From UBA5026 sp949065595 (GTDB lineage: Bacteria > Bacillota_I > Bacilli_A > RF39 > UBA660), in contig CARSXK010000003.1 in NCBI GenBank assembly GCA_949065595.1, positions 18,432 through 82,431 on the forward strand: a DNA stretch of 64,000 bases. Direction: 5' to 3'. The notes beneath the pieces were generated by a model. It saw only the letters and a list, made by a program, of their open reading frames with translations, was not told the DNA's origin and ran no database searches. How positions within the stretch are numbered: position 1 is the first letter of the stretch; the number at the start of each line of letters is the position of its first letter. This document shows positions 34,685 through 44,663 of this stretch, piece by piece. A program made the position numbers and the translations under genes.

Positions 34685-36115
34685 ATGAAAAAAAATAATT
34701 TGTGGAAGGCAATTATAATTTGTTTTCTTGCATTTGTCGTTTTGAGTTGGGTTTTGCCAACAGGAACATATTCCAGTGGAACTTTTGTAAAAGGGGAAGT
34801 GACCCCACTTGGATTCTTTGATATTTTCAGATATCCAATTATAACTGCAACGACATCTGTTTTTGGCTTGACAGCAATTGTAATTCTTTTAATTGGTGGA
34901 TTTTACGGTGTATTGATTCAAACAGGTGCTTATGCTAGTATCATCCATGGAATTACTGTTCAGTGGAAAGAAAAGGGGCATATCTTTTTAACCATTACCA
35001 TTTTGGTATTTGCAGTATTATCCTCTTTGACAGGGCTTACATTGCCATTATTTGTGATGGTTCCTTTCTTTGTAGCCATTATATTGAAATTGGGTTATCA
35101 TAAGATAATTGCATTATTATCTACTGTTGGCGCAATATTAGTAGGAAATATGGGCTCTACATATGGGTTTAATATTAATGGATATCTTTCTTTCTTTTTT
35201 GAAACAGGTATTCATGATACCATTGCAACACGTATTTTATTCTTCTTGGTAATTACGAGTGTATTGATTGGTTTTGTGTTATTATTAAGTGAAAAAACCA
35301 AAGTGGTTGTGAAAAAAGACAAAAATCATTCAAAGAAAGAAGAAACAGTATTAGAAATCCCTTTATATGAAAATCAAGTGGATAAGAAAAAAAGTGCAGT
35401 TCCAATGGTTGTGATAGCAATCGCAATGATGATTATTATCTGCGTTGGAATGTATAATTGGGAAACTGGTTTTCAAATTGATGTTTTTAACAATATGTAT
35501 CAGTCTATTACTACTTTTGAAATTTCAGGATATCCAATTTTCAAAAATGTGATCGGTTCAGTTGATCCAATTGGATATTGGACCAATTATGAATTTGCAA
35601 TTGTGTTATTTTTAGCGACTATGTTAATCGCATGGATTTACAATGTAAAAGGACAAGAAAAATGGCAAGCCTTTTTAAGCGGTGTGAAACAAATGGTTCC
35701 AGTTGCTATATATACTGTTGCAGCAAGTATTTTATTCTTACTTATGAATACTGGTGCTACTTGTTTTGGAACAATTGCTAATTTCTTTATTACAATGACC
35801 AAAGGATTTAATGTATTTTCATTTAGCGCATTGACAGCGATTGGTGGCATTTTCTTCTATGATTTTCCTTTTTTAGTAAATGCATTGTATAATCCAATTA
35901 CTAGTTTATATACAAACTATAATTTTATTGGAATGTTAATGCAGATGGTGCATGGGCTTGTTATGTTAATTGCCCCAACCAGTGTTATTCTAGTGGCTGG
36001 ACTTAGATATTTAAACATTTCTTATACAGAATGGTTAAAAAATATATGGAAATATTTATTACTTGCACTAGGTGTAATTGTAATTTTTGTTATCCTATTA
36101 TTGTTACTAGGATAA
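34685..36115 (+). CDS. YfcC/DcuC-type (ArsB/NhaD superfamily) membrane transporter
   Basis: 476 residues from the ATG after GGAGG; an in-frame ATG at 34652 precedes the -10 element. About eleven to twelve hydrophobic segments. The N-terminal VVLSWVLPTGTYSSG is typical of YfcC-like carriers, and SSLTGLTLPLF and VGNMGSTYGFN sit in re-entrant-like positions. Annotations of relatives range from C4-dicarboxylate or short-chain fatty acid carriers to basic amino acid antiporters. The substrate is not evident. Confidence 0.75.
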   Translation: MKKNNLWKAIIICFLAFVVLSWVLPTGTYSSGTFVKGEVTPLGFFDIFRYPIITATTSVFGLTAIVILLIGGFYGVLIQTGAYASIIHGITVQWKEKGHIFLTITILVFAVLSSLTGLTLPLFVMVPFFVAIILKLGYHKIIALLSTVGAILVGNMGSTYGFNINGYLSFFFETGIHDTIATRILFFLVITSVLIGFVLLLSEKTKVVVKKDKNHSKKEETVLEIPLYENQVDKKKSAVPMVVIAIAMMIIICVGMYNWETGFQIDVFNNMYQSITTFEISGYPIFKNVIGSVDPIGYWTNYEFAIVLFLATMLIAWIYNVKGQEKWQAFLSGVKQMVPVAIYTVAASILFLLMNTGATCFGTIANFFITMTKGFNVFSFSALTAIGGIFFYDFPFLVNALYNPITSLYTNYNFIGMLMQMVHGLVMLIAPTSVILVAGLRYLNISYTEWLKNIWKYLLLALGVIVIFVILLLLLG

Positions 36116-36125
36116 TTTGATGATT

Positions 36126-36153
36126 AAGGAATCGAACGGATTCCTTTTCTTTT
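36126..36153 (+). terminator. Terminator after the YfcC-like gene
   Basis: AAGGAATC pairs with GATTCCTT around GAACG, followed by a T-rich tail. Confidence 0.82.
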
Positions 36154-36224
36154 TACCAAATATTATCATGTTGAATTTATGTATTTTTATGAATTTATGG
36201 TATAATGAATAAGAGGATGTATAT

Positions 36225-36857
36225 ATGAAGTATCAGATAGATGGAATGACATATCCAGTGGTTATTATTCGGAAAAAGAATAAGCATACCTATATTCGAG
36301 TGCGGAATGGTGCATTGGAAATATCCACGCACTATTTTGTAACAAAGAAACAAATTTTAGACATTTTAGGTCAAAATGAGACGTCTATTCGTAAAATGAT
36401 TACCAAATGTCAACAAAAAGAGGAGAAACAGGAAAAATTTCTTTATCTAGGAAATTGTTATGATATAATAATAATGCCTACTGATATAGTAGAAATGATA
36501 GGAAATTCGGTATATACAGCAAGTAAAGAGCAACTACAAAAATGGGCTCAAATGCAGATGAAAGAAATATTTGAAATGTATTATCAAATGTGTTATCAAA
36601 AAATGAAAGAAAATATTCCATTTTACCGATTGAGAATTCGTAAAATGAAAACTAGATGGGGTGTATGTAACCGAAAGAGTGAGACGATTACACTCAATTC
36701 CGAATTACTCCATTATGAAATCGGTGCGATTGTTTATGTGATAGTTCATGAGTTGTCTCACTTAATTCATTTCAACCATTCGAAAGAATTTTGGAAAACA
36801 GTTGAATTCTATTGTCCGAATTATAAAGAAATGAGAAAAGTGTTAAAAGAGTATTGA
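36225..36857 (+). CDS. YgjP-like (DUF45) zinc metallopeptidase
   Basis: 210 residues. The segment RLRIRKMKTRWGVCN followed by TITLNSELLHY and VIVHELSHLIHFNHSKEFW is diagnostic of the YgjP family. The HELSH zinc site is near residue 176 and a further His lies eight residues on. These are SprT/M48-related proteins, mostly of unknown substrate. A TATAAT at 36201-36206 provides the promoter, and the M23 gene follows ten bases after the stop. Confidence 0.88.
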   Translation: MKYQIDGMTYPVVIIRKKNKHTYIRVRNGALEISTHYFVTKKQILDILGQNETSIRKMITKCQQKEEKQEKFLYLGNCYDIIIMPTDIVEMIGNSVYTASKEQLQKWAQMQMKEIFEMYYQMCYQKMKENIPFYRLRIRKMKTRWGVCNRKSETITLNSELLHYEIGAIVYVIVHELSHLIHFNHSKEFWKTVEFYCPNYKEMRKVLKEY

Positions 36858-36866
36858 GGTGTTTTG

Positions 36867-38063
36867 ATGAAAAAATTCGTTCAAGTTATTTGTGTATTCG
36901 TTATGTTTGCGACTACTTTTTGTGTTCCAGAATTGGCGAAAGCGAAAACTTTGGGGCAGTGGCGAAAGGAACTAGAATTAAAGCAAAAAGAGTTAGAGGA
37001 AAATAAAATCAAAAAAGCCCAGACAGAGCAAGAAATTGCTCAAACCAAAGCAGAGATTGCGAAAATTGAAAAATTGATTGATCAAATTTATGTAGATATG
37101 GCAAATTTACAAACTGAAATTGATTTATTAAATGAGGATATTGCGAAAAAAGATCAAGAGATGAAGGATATTATTAATTTTGTACAAGTATCTAATGGGG
37201 AATCAGCATATTTAGAGTATGCCTTCGGAGCAAAAGATTTTACAGATTTTATTTATCGTATGGCAGTTTCAGAACAATTGACTTCATATAATGATAAATT
37301 AATAGAACAGTATCATCAAATGATACAGGAAAATCAACAGAAACAAAAAGAATTGACACAAAAACAAAGTGAAATGGCAGAGCAAGGAAAGCAACTTGAG
37401 GAAAAAATGAAATTTCTTGACCAAGAAATAGTCAATACCAATGCGGTTGCGGTTGACATTGAGGACTTGATTCAATATCAAAAAGAAGTAATCGCACTAT
37501 ATGAATCCAAAGGCTGTGAAGATCATGAAGATGTCGAGACGTGTGGTCGTAAAATTATACCAGAAGGTACAGCTTTTTATCGTCCAACACAAGCAGGGTA
37601 TATTACCAGTGAGTGGGGACCAAGGGATTTACTTGGTAGAAACTGGCATGAAGGAATTGATATTGGTGTTGGAGTAGGAACCACTGTTTATTCGACTGGC
37701 AATGGGATTGTCGCGGCAGTAGTACGTTATAAATGTGGTGGAAATATGGTAATTGTTTGGCACAATATTCATGGAAAATACTATACATCAGTTTATGCCC
37801 ATTTATCTTCTGTAAGTGTTCAGGCCAAACAAACGGTAGACCGTAATACCATTATTGGATATTCTGGTGGAACCGCTGGTGGATATGACCAATGTACAAC
37901 AGGACCACATTTACATGTGACAATCGCAACTGGTAGATTTTTAGAGGATTATGATGATTGGACATATGAATTGAACCAAAAATATTCTATTAATCCTAGA
38001 GATGTGATTAATTTTCCATCCGGTTTATACAATCGTTGGACCGATCGTTTGACCGCTTATTAG
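36867..38063 (+). CDS. Secreted M23 peptidase with N-terminal coiled coil (EnvC/NlpD-like)
   Basis: 398 residues. A signal peptide (1-27, ending in AKA) is followed by long Glu/Lys/Gln-rich coiled coils (about 28-110 and 140-205) and a LytM domain. The zinc ligands are visible as HEGID (near 261) and HLH (near 348). This layout is that of EnvC-type amidase activators or secreted peptidoglycan endopeptidases. Since the zinc ligands are present, it is probably an active endopeptidase at the cell surface. The start is the second codon of the open frame. Confidence 0.9.
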   Translation: MKKFVQVICVFVMFATTFCVPELAKAKTLGQWRKELELKQKELEENKIKKAQTEQEIAQTKAEIAKIEKLIDQIYVDMANLQTEIDLLNEDIAKKDQEMKDIINFVQVSNGESAYLEYAFGAKDFTDFIYRMAVSEQLTSYNDKLIEQYHQMIQENQQKQKELTQKQSEMAEQGKQLEEKMKFLDQEIVNTNAVAVDIEDLIQYQKEVIALYESKGCEDHEDVETCGRKIIPEGTAFYRPTQAGYITSEWGPRDLLGRNWHEGIDIGVGVGTTVYSTGNGIVAAVVRYKCGGNMVIVWHNIHGKYYTSVYAHLSSVSVQAKQTVDRNTIIGYSGGTAGGYDQCTTGPHLHVTIATGRFLEDYDDWTYELNQKYSINPRDVINFPSGLYNRWTDRLTAY

Positions 38064-38120
38064 AAATAAAATTAGGTGTTTGCAGTATGTTTTTCGTTTT
38101 ATATGAACGGGGGAAGTGTT

Positions 38121-38363
38121 ATGAGAAAAGATATTGTAGATCACTATAGTAATCACATTCTTTTACCAATTGAAACATTTATCAAACAGGAAGAAATGCA
38201 GTTGAATAAGTTAGGGGATGCAGTCACAAAAGAACAGTTACAAATTTTAGAAAAGGCCAATGATTTGTATTTAGAAAAATTGAGTACTTTTTGTACCTTG
38301 TGTGATGAAACCTATCAATTAGAACAAATCATAACAACGCTTGATATGGAGGAAAGGAACTAA
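38121..38363 (+). CDS. Unknown 80-residue helical protein
   Basis: From the ATG after GGGGGAAGTGTT; the upstream part of the open frame is rejected. Highly charged and helical (FIKQEEMQLNKLGD, QILEKANDLYLEKL) with a CTLC pair near residue 58. No family recognised. A weak hairpin follows the stop (38354-38385). Confidence 0.55.
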   Translation: MRKDIVDHYSNHILLPIETFIKQEEMQLNKLGDAVTKEQLQILEKANDLYLEKLSTFCTLCDETYQLEQIITTLDMEERN

Positions 38364-38418
38364 TTTACAATTGTTCTTTTTTTCTGTATAATGAAACTAG
38401 AAAAGGATATGTGATGTT

Positions 38419-39963
38419 ATGAAGGATTCTAGAACCCAAAATTCAGTTCGAAATTCAACAGTATCTATCGTAACACAAGTATTAACCGTTGTGATAAATT
38501 TCGCTGTGAAAACAGTTTTTATCCATACACTAGGATCTGAGTATTTAGGAGTCAATGGTCTTTTTTCGAATATCATTACTATGCTTTCTTTGGCGGATCT
38601 AGGAATTGGCGTTGCGATTCCTTATAGTTTATATAAACCCTTGGCTGAAAGAGATGCGAAAAAAATCAATATTCTTATGAAATTTTACGCAAAAGTATAT
38701 CACGTAATTGGTGTTATTGTATTAATCATTGGTTTTTCTTTGATTCCTTTTTTAGGATTTATGATGAAAGATATCCCTGATGTTCCTCATTTGACATTGA
38801 TTTATAGTTTGTTTGTCATTCATTCAGCATCCAGTTATTTCTTTGTTTACAAGAGATTTTTAATTGAGTCGGATCAAAAAGGATATATTACTTCAAAAAT
38901 TATTTTTGTTTTTTCAACACTTCTTTCCATAATCCAAATCATATTATTGTTGCTAACTAAAAATTATATATTATTTTTACTTTCTAGTATTGTCATTGTA
39001 ATTGTCCAAAATATTTATATTTCTCATAAAGCAATCCAATTGTATCCTTTTTTAAAACAAAAAAAAGTACCCAAAATGGACAAAGCAGATATTCAAGATA
39101 TTACTAAAAATGTATCTGCACTTCTTATTTATCGGATTGGAAATGTTGTGACCAGTGGAACCGATAATATTGTGATTTCAAGATTTATTGGGCTTGTTAT
39201 GGTTGGAATATATTCCAATTATCTGTTGATTATCAATTCCCTTAATTTGGTTTTAAATCAACTATTCAATGCGATTACTTCTAGTATTGGAAATTTAGTG
39301 GTAACGACCAGTGGAAAAAGAAGTTCTGTTATATACGATAAACTTAATTTGGTTAATTTCTGGTTGTATGCACTTTGTGGAACTTGTTTATTGGTATTAT
39401 TCAATCCTTTTATTGAGATTTGGATTGGAAAACAATATTTGTTATCTTTTTCTGTTGTTTTTTTACTCTCACTCAATTTTTATATTACAGGAATGCAATC
39501 AGTAACGACATCTTTCCGAAATGCGTATGGTCTTTTTTGGAAGGCCAAATATAGACCTCTTGTTATGATCGCCATCAATATTATCGTATCCATTATACTG
39601 GTTCAATTTATGGGGGTTGCAGGAGTTGTTTTAGGGACTATAGTTAGTCGTGTTTTTACGATTACTTGGTTGGATCCTTATATTGTATATCGCTATGGTT
39701 TTGGGAAAAATCCCAAACGTTATTTTATTAAATATTGTTTGTTTATGATTTTGTTTTTGGGGGTTTCTTTTTTCACCAATTGGGTGGTTGGATTGATTCC
39801 AAGTGGTAATTTATTGTGGTTTTTCTTAAAAGCAACTTGTAGTTTAATCATCGTCAATGGGATTTTCTATTTGTTATTTAAGGATACGGATGACTTTCAA
39901 TATTTTTATCAAAAATTAAAGAATATTTTCGTTTCTAAATTGGACAGAATTAGACAGGGTTAG
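38419..39963 (+). CDS. Polysaccharide flippase (Wzx-like, MOP superfamily)
   Basis: 514 residues with about 12-14 membrane segments. The start RNSTVSIVTQVLTVVINFA and the segment GLFSNIITMLSLADLGIGVAIPYSLYKPLA are typical of the O-antigen/teichoic acid exporter family. The centre has SALLIYRIGNVVTSGTDNIV. It probably moves lipid-linked oligosaccharides across the membrane. A TATAAT lies at 38387-38392 and GATGTGATGTT precedes the ATG. Confidence 0.88.
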   Translation: MKDSRTQNSVRNSTVSIVTQVLTVVINFAVKTVFIHTLGSEYLGVNGLFSNIITMLSLADLGIGVAIPYSLYKPLAERDAKKINILMKFYAKVYHVIGVIVLIIGFSLIPFLGFMMKDIPDVPHLTLIYSLFVIHSASSYFFVYKRFLIESDQKGYITSKIIFVFSTLLSIIQIILLLLTKNYILFLLSSIVIVIVQNIYISHKAIQLYPFLKQKKVPKMDKADIQDITKNVSALLIYRIGNVVTSGTDNIVISRFIGLVMVGIYSNYLLIINSLNLVLNQLFNAITSSIGNLVVTTSGKRSSVIYDKLNLVNFWLYALCGTCLLVLFNPFIEIWIGKQYLLSFSVVFLLSLNFYITGMQSVTTSFRNAYGLFWKAKYRPLVMIAINIIVSIILVQFMGVAGVVLGTIVSRVFTITWLDPYIVYRYGFGKNPKRYFIKYCLFMILFLGVSFFTNWVVGLIPSGNLLWFFLKATCSLIIVNGIFYLLFKDTDDFQYFYQKLKNIFVSKLDRIRQG

Positions 39964-39988
39964 ATGGTATAATCCAGTGGGTGATAGG

Positions 39989-40162
39989 ATGAAAGTAAAA
40001 CTATTTGATGAGAGTCATGAGAAAGATTTAGAAGCAGCCATCAATGCATTTTTAAGTGAAGAAGAAGTAGAAGTAATTGATATTAAATATCAAGTTGCAG
40101 TAAGTGTTTTTTCAGAGGAACAAGTATTTTGTTTTTCCGCAATGGTTGTATATCAAAAATAG
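39989..40162 (+). CDS. Cse60-like small protein
   Basis: 57 residues: a start of KVKLFDESHEKDLEAAINAF, a beta-like middle (EVIDIKYQVAVSV) and FSAMVVYQK at the end. It resembles the small Cse60 protein of Bacillus, described from the sporulation regulon. Similar proteins occur in non-spore-formers, so sporulation is not implied. TATAAT lies at 39968-39973 and GATAGG precedes the ATG. The flippase-like gene begins 14 bases later. Confidence 0.65.
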   Translation: MKVKLFDESHEKDLEAAINAFLSEEEVEVIDIKYQVAVSVFSEEQVFCFSAMVVYQK

Positions 40163-40176
40163 TGAGGTTATGGTGT

Positions 40177-41802
40177 ATGAAAAAAAGTAGTTTTTTAAAA
40201 GGTGCGATGATATCGACGTTTGGAATTATTGTTTGCAAAATCATAGGACTTCTTTATGTGATTCCCTTTTTTTCTATGATTGGAAGTCAAGGGGGAGCCC
40301 TTTATAGTTACGCCTATTCCATTTATGCGGTGTTCTTAAGCTTATCTACAAGTGGTATACCAATTGCGATATCGAAATTGGTAAGTGAATACCAAACATT
40401 AGAGTATGAGAACAGCAAGGAAAGAGTCTACAAGATTGGACTTTCTCTTATTATGACATTCAGTATTGTTCTTTTTGTTCTAATGATGTTAATGGCACCT
40501 ATGCTTGCTCAATGGATTTTAGGTGATTTGATTGGTGGAAATACGGTAGAAAGTGTAACAATGGTCATTCGTGTGATTTCTATGTCGTTATTAATTGTAC
40601 CTATATTAAGTGTGATGAAAGGTTATTTGCAAGGGCATAAGATGATGGAGGCTCCAAGTAAAGCACAGGTCATTGAACAGTTTGTTCGGGTTTCAGTCAT
40701 ATTGTTGGGTAGTTTTTTTGCCATTAAGGTGTTTCATACCAGTATCGATACTGCGGTTGGTCTTGCAGTTTTTGGAGCAACAGCTGGTGCTATTGCGGCT
40801 TATTTTTATTTAGCAGTTCAAATACATAAGAATAAGGAACTCCTTCATTCTAATCAGATACGTACAAGGAAAGAAGCGAAAATTACCAATTCTATCATTT
40901 TGAAAAAAATTGTATTTTACGCACTGCCTTTTTTGGTGATAGATTTGTTAAAATCGGCTTTTTCTTTGGTGGATACGTTTACAGTAGTAAAGACGCTTAC
41001 CCAAATTGGTTATGAAGCAACTGTAACAGAAAGTGTTTTAGGTGTTTTGACTACATGGGGAAGTAAATTGAACATGATTGTGGTATCAATTTCTCTTGGA
41101 ATCAGTATTAGTTTGGTTCCCAATATAGCAGCTAGTTATGTAGAAAAAGATATGGCTTCTGTCAATACAAAGGTGAATCAAGCGATTCAAGTATTGTTAC
41201 TATTTTCCCTGCCTATGGTATTTGGACTTAGTTTTTTATCTGAACCTATTTGGACTATTTTCTACGGCAAACAAGTGCTTTGTGCTTCTATTTTCTCTTT
41301 GTTTGTTTTTCAAGCGATTTCTTTTTCTTTATTTACTATCTTGTTAAACATTGCACAAACGATTAATGATACCAAGCTTGCAATTGGCACTTTATTGTTT
41401 AGTTTTATTTTAAAAATAGTACTGAATATTCCTATGATGTATTTTTGTAATTTGTTTGCCATTGGGGCTTATTATGGACCTAGTGTTGCTACTTTGCTTG
41501 CACAAGGTATTGCTATTTTGATTTTGTTATATGTACTTGCTAAAAAACATCATATTACAGTATATCCAAGTCGATTTGTAATTGGCAAAATGGTACTTTC
41601 GACACTCATTATGTTTATGAGTTTAAAAATTGTAGGATTGTTTCTTCCTGTTGCAGAAGAAAGTCGTTTTTTTGCAATGATAAAAGTAGTTTTCTATGCT
41701 ATATTAGGTGCTATTATATACTTTGTAACTGTTAGTCGTAGTGGTGGTTTCAAAAATGTATTTCTCAATTTGAAAAAGAACCCATTTTCTGTAAGAAGGT
41801 AA
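40177..41802 (+). CDS. SpoVB/MurJ-like flippase (MOP superfamily)
   Basis: 541 residues with about 14 membrane segments. The start KGAMISTFGIIVCKIIGLLYVIPF and the later YSYAYSIYAVFLSLSTSGIPIAISKLVSEY are typical of the SpoVB/YtgP group, whose members flip lipid II or related precursors. ATG at 40177 follows TGAGGTT; the longer open frame overlaps the Cse60-like gene. With the Wzx-like gene nearby this stretch carries two separate lipid-linked sugar exporters. Confidence 0.9.
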   Translation: MKKSSFLKGAMISTFGIIVCKIIGLLYVIPFFSMIGSQGGALYSYAYSIYAVFLSLSTSGIPIAISKLVSEYQTLEYENSKERVYKIGLSLIMTFSIVLFVLMMLMAPMLAQWILGDLIGGNTVESVTMVIRVISMSLLIVPILSVMKGYLQGHKMMEAPSKAQVIEQFVRVSVILLGSFFAIKVFHTSIDTAVGLAVFGATAGAIAAYFYLAVQIHKNKELLHSNQIRTRKEAKITNSIILKKIVFYALPFLVIDLLKSAFSLVDTFTVVKTLTQIGYEATVTESVLGVLTTWGSKLNMIVVSISLGISISLVPNIAASYVEKDMASVNTKVNQAIQVLLLFSLPMVFGLSFLSEPIWTIFYGKQVLCASIFSLFVFQAISFSLFTILLNIAQTINDTKLAIGTLLFSFILKIVLNIPMMYFCNLFAIGAYYGPSVATLLAQGIAILILLYVLAKKHHITVYPSRFVIGKMVLSTLIMFMSLKIVGLFLPVAEESRFFAMIKVVFYAILGAIIYFVTVSRSGGFKNVFLNLKKNPFSVRR

Positions 41803-41806
41803 ACCT

Positions 41807-41955
41807 ATGGAATTTGTTTTTGAGGCAAGTGCAGAACTATTATTGGGATTGGTGAAACTAATTGTTGATAATTTGAAAATGATGTAATGGCCAAATATAA
41901 GTGAATTTGATAATCCATTAATAGATGAAATAAATGGCTATTTCGATCAGAATTC
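41807..41955 (+). pseudogene. Small reading frame with an internal stop
   Basis: A 26-codon frame (ATG at 41807, with AAGGT six bases upstream) encodes a hydrophobic peptide beginning MEFVFEASAELLLGLVKL and ends in TAA. The same frame continues in coding-like fashion (FDNPLIDEINGYFDQNSKK) to a second TAA. It could be a decayed small gene, a short peptide gene followed by noise, or chance. No family recognised. Confidence 0.3.
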
Positions 41956-42101
41956 AAAAAAATATAAGTAAAAATTCCATATAATAAAGAAATGATTATC
42001 ATAAACCAAATGTAATTTCTATTACTAGCAATTGCCTTTATATATCAGAACTTGAGAACCACCTCATTGTAAAACAAATGTATTTTACCATTTTCATTAA
42101 G

Positions 42102-42133
42102 AATCTATTTTAAAAAGGAAATAGATTTTTTTA
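42102..42133 (+). terminator. Terminator before clpC
   Basis: AATCTATTT pairs with AAATAGATT, followed by a T run. The rest of 41956-42268 holds no supported gene. Confidence 0.75.
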
Positions 42134-42268
42134 TTTCCAAATAAGCGACAGAATCTTCAATTTTCATATGTTATTTTAGTATTGTAGAAAAAAAGAAATA
42201 AATTGTTGTTTAAAATAGAAGTTATTACAACATTATATACATAGAATAAATAGAGGAGATGGTATCTT

Positions 42269-44587
42269 ATGTATGGAAATTTTACAGAAGAAGCAAGAAA
42301 AGTACTGGTAAATGCGAAAAAAGAAATGTATGAGTTAAAGCATCCTTATGTAGGAAGTGAACATTTGCTTTTGGCGATTTTAAAAGGGGATAATAGTGTT
42401 TCGCAAAAACTAAAGGAATCTGGACTAGATTATGCGAAATTCAAAGAAGAAATTATTGCGATTGTAGGAATGGGAAGTGAAGCCAATCATTATTTTTTAA
42501 GAACACCACTCTTAAAACGTATTTTAGAAAATGCCATTATGGATAGTAAAGAAAATAACAATGGTGAGGTAACAATAGAACATTTATTTTCTAGTTTGTT
42601 AGAGGAAGGAGAAGGTGTTGCAATCCGTATCATGCTTGGCATGCAACTGGATTTGGACCAATTGTATTCTGATTTTATCTATCGTTTTACTAGTCCTAAA
42701 AAACATAAGAAAAATAAAAAATTATTGTTAGAAGAATTGGGAATCGATTTGACGCTCAAAGCGCAAAATGGGGAACTAGATCCAGTCATTGGAAGAGATG
42801 ATGAACTCAAAAGAGTTTTGGAAGTGTTATCTCGTAGGACCAAAAATAATCCAATCTTGATTGGAGAAGCCGGTGTTGGAAAAACTGCCATTGTAGAAGA
42901 ATTGTCGCGTCTTATTGCAGTAGGAGAAGTTCCAATGCAACTTAAAAATAAACGAATTATCAGCTTGGATATGGCAACCGCAGTTGCAGGGACAAAATAT
43001 CGTGGAGAATTTGAAGAACGTATGCGTAAAATTTTAAAAGAAATTGAAGATAATGATGATATCATTCTTTTCATTGATGAAATTCATACACTAGTAGGTG
43101 CTGGAGGAGCAGAAGGTGCAATCGATGCTTCTAATATATTTAAACCTGCACTTGCGCGTAATAAATTAAGATGTATTGGAGCAACCACAACATCGGAATA
43201 TAAAAAATACATTGAAAAAGATGGTGCTTTAGAACGTCGTTTTCAAAAAATTATGGTGGATACCCCATCGCGGGAAGTAGTCAAAGATATTTTAATGAAA
43301 TTAAAAGGTATTTATGAAAAGTATCATTTTGTTCAAATAGGTGAAGAAATGATTGATCTAATTATCGATTTATCGGGTAAATACATTTATGATCGTAATG
43401 AGCCTGACCGTTCTATTGATATTTTAGATGAAGTATGTGCGAAAGTCAGTTTAAAAGAAAATAAAGATATCAAAAAATATAATCAGTTAAAAAAGAAAGT
43501 GGAAGAATTGATTTTGCAAAAAAACAATGCCGTTATTCATCACGATTTTGAAACTGCTTCCAAACTCAAAGAAACAGAAAACCAGTATTTAGATGAAATG
43601 AACCATTTAGAGCTAAAATTGTATCAAAAAAACAGAAAACCAGTTACCAAAGAAGACATTGCTGATGTGGTCCATTTGAAAACCAAAATTCCTGTATATG
43701 AGATATTAGAAGACAATCAAAAAACGATTCAAGCACTAGAACGAGAACTCAAAAATAAGATTGTTGGGCAAGATCATGCTTTAGAAGAATTACTTGCCAT
43801 TGCCAAAAAAATCAAGCTTGGTTTTTATGAACATCAATGTTATTCTATGATGTTTATGGGGCCAAGTGGTGTTGGAAAAACACAACTTGCAACCTTATTT
43901 GGCGATTGTATGGTAGGACATCAAAATGTCATTCGTTTGGATATGAGTGAATATACAGAAGCCCACTCTGTTAGTAAAATCATTGGGGCGCCCCCTGGAT
44001 ATGTTGGCTATGATGATAATCGCAATGTATTAGAAGAAATTCGTAACAAACCGTATTCTGTTTTGATTTTAGATGAAATCGAAAAAGCCCACCCCAATAT
44101 TATCCATTTGTTTTTTCAAATTTTAGAAGAAGGAAAAATCAAGGATGCTAGTGGAAAAATGGTTCGATTTGATCATGTCATTATTTTAATGACTTCCAAT
44201 ATTGGGTTTACGGATATCCATGTTGGGTTCCATGAAGCTACCAATGATACAGTACTTAGTAAATTAAAGGAAAACTTTAGTGTTGCTTTTGTCAACCGTA
44301 TGGATAATGTGATTGTTTTCCATACTCTTACCAAAGACAATATTATGGAAGTCATTCATACCAAAATAAAAAATTTAAAGGAAAAATATCACAAACGCAA
44401 GATTTCTGTTCAAATTAAGCCTTCTGTATTAGAAGAAATTTGTACTCTTTCTAATTATTCAGAATATGGAGCGCGTAAGATTGATAAAATTATCAAAGAT
44501 AAGATTGAAAATCAGATCATAGATGCTGTAATTATGGGAAATCAAACTGTTGAAGTAAGAGCCATTGCAAAAGAGAAAGTGAGATAA
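42269..44587 (+). CDS. clpC: ClpC-type AAA+ unfoldase
   Basis: 772 residues. The N-terminal double Clp repeat (VGSEHLLLAILKGD) is followed by the first AAA module (Walker A GEAGVGKT near 199, FIDEIHTLVGAGGAEGAIDA), a middle domain with a UVR-like coiled coil (HHDFETASKLKETENQYLDEM) and the second AAA module (GPSGVGKTQLA near 531, ILDEIEKAHP). It unfolds proteins and feeds them to ClpP. There is no McsA/McsB/CtsR operon around it, unlike in Bacillus. Confidence 0.93.
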   Translation: MYGNFTEEARKVLVNAKKEMYELKHPYVGSEHLLLAILKGDNSVSQKLKESGLDYAKFKEEIIAIVGMGSEANHYFLRTPLLKRILENAIMDSKENNNGEVTIEHLFSSLLEEGEGVAIRIMLGMQLDLDQLYSDFIYRFTSPKKHKKNKKLLLEELGIDLTLKAQNGELDPVIGRDDELKRVLEVLSRRTKNNPILIGEAGVGKTAIVEELSRLIAVGEVPMQLKNKRIISLDMATAVAGTKYRGEFEERMRKILKEIEDNDDIILFIDEIHTLVGAGGAEGAIDASNIFKPALARNKLRCIGATTTSEYKKYIEKDGALERRFQKIMVDTPSREVVKDILMKLKGIYEKYHFVQIGEEMIDLIIDLSGKYIYDRNEPDRSIDILDEVCAKVSLKENKDIKKYNQLKKKVEELILQKNNAVIHHDFETASKLKETENQYLDEMNHLELKLYQKNRKPVTKEDIADVVHLKTKIPVYEILEDNQKTIQALERELKNKIVGQDHALEELLAIAKKIKLGFYEHQCYSMMFMGPSGVGKTQLATLFGDCMVGHQNVIRLDMSEYTEAHSVSKIIGAPPGYVGYDDNRNVLEEIRNKPYSVLILDEIEKAHPNIIHLFFQILEEGKIKDASGKMVRFDHVIILMTSNIGFTDIHVGFHEATNDTVLSKLKENFSVAFVNRMDNVIVFHTLTKDNIMEVIHTKIKNLKEKYHKRKISVQIKPSVLEEICTLSNYSEYGARKIDKIIKDKIENQIIDAVIMGNQTVEVRAIAKEKVR

Positions 44588-44600
44588 ACTTTCTTTTTAA
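44574..44600 (+). terminator. Terminator overlapping the clpC stop
   Basis: AGAAAGT pairs with ACTTTCT around GAGATAA, followed by TTTT. Confidence 0.65.
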
Positions 44601-44663
44601 AAGAAGAATGGTTAGAATGCTCATAAATATGTAAAAAAATTCCATATTAATATTGGTGATACT

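Noticed and set aside
42679..43074. 131-codon minus-strand frame within clpC
   Set aside because: Shadow of the highly conserved first AAA module; composition is that of an antisense frame.
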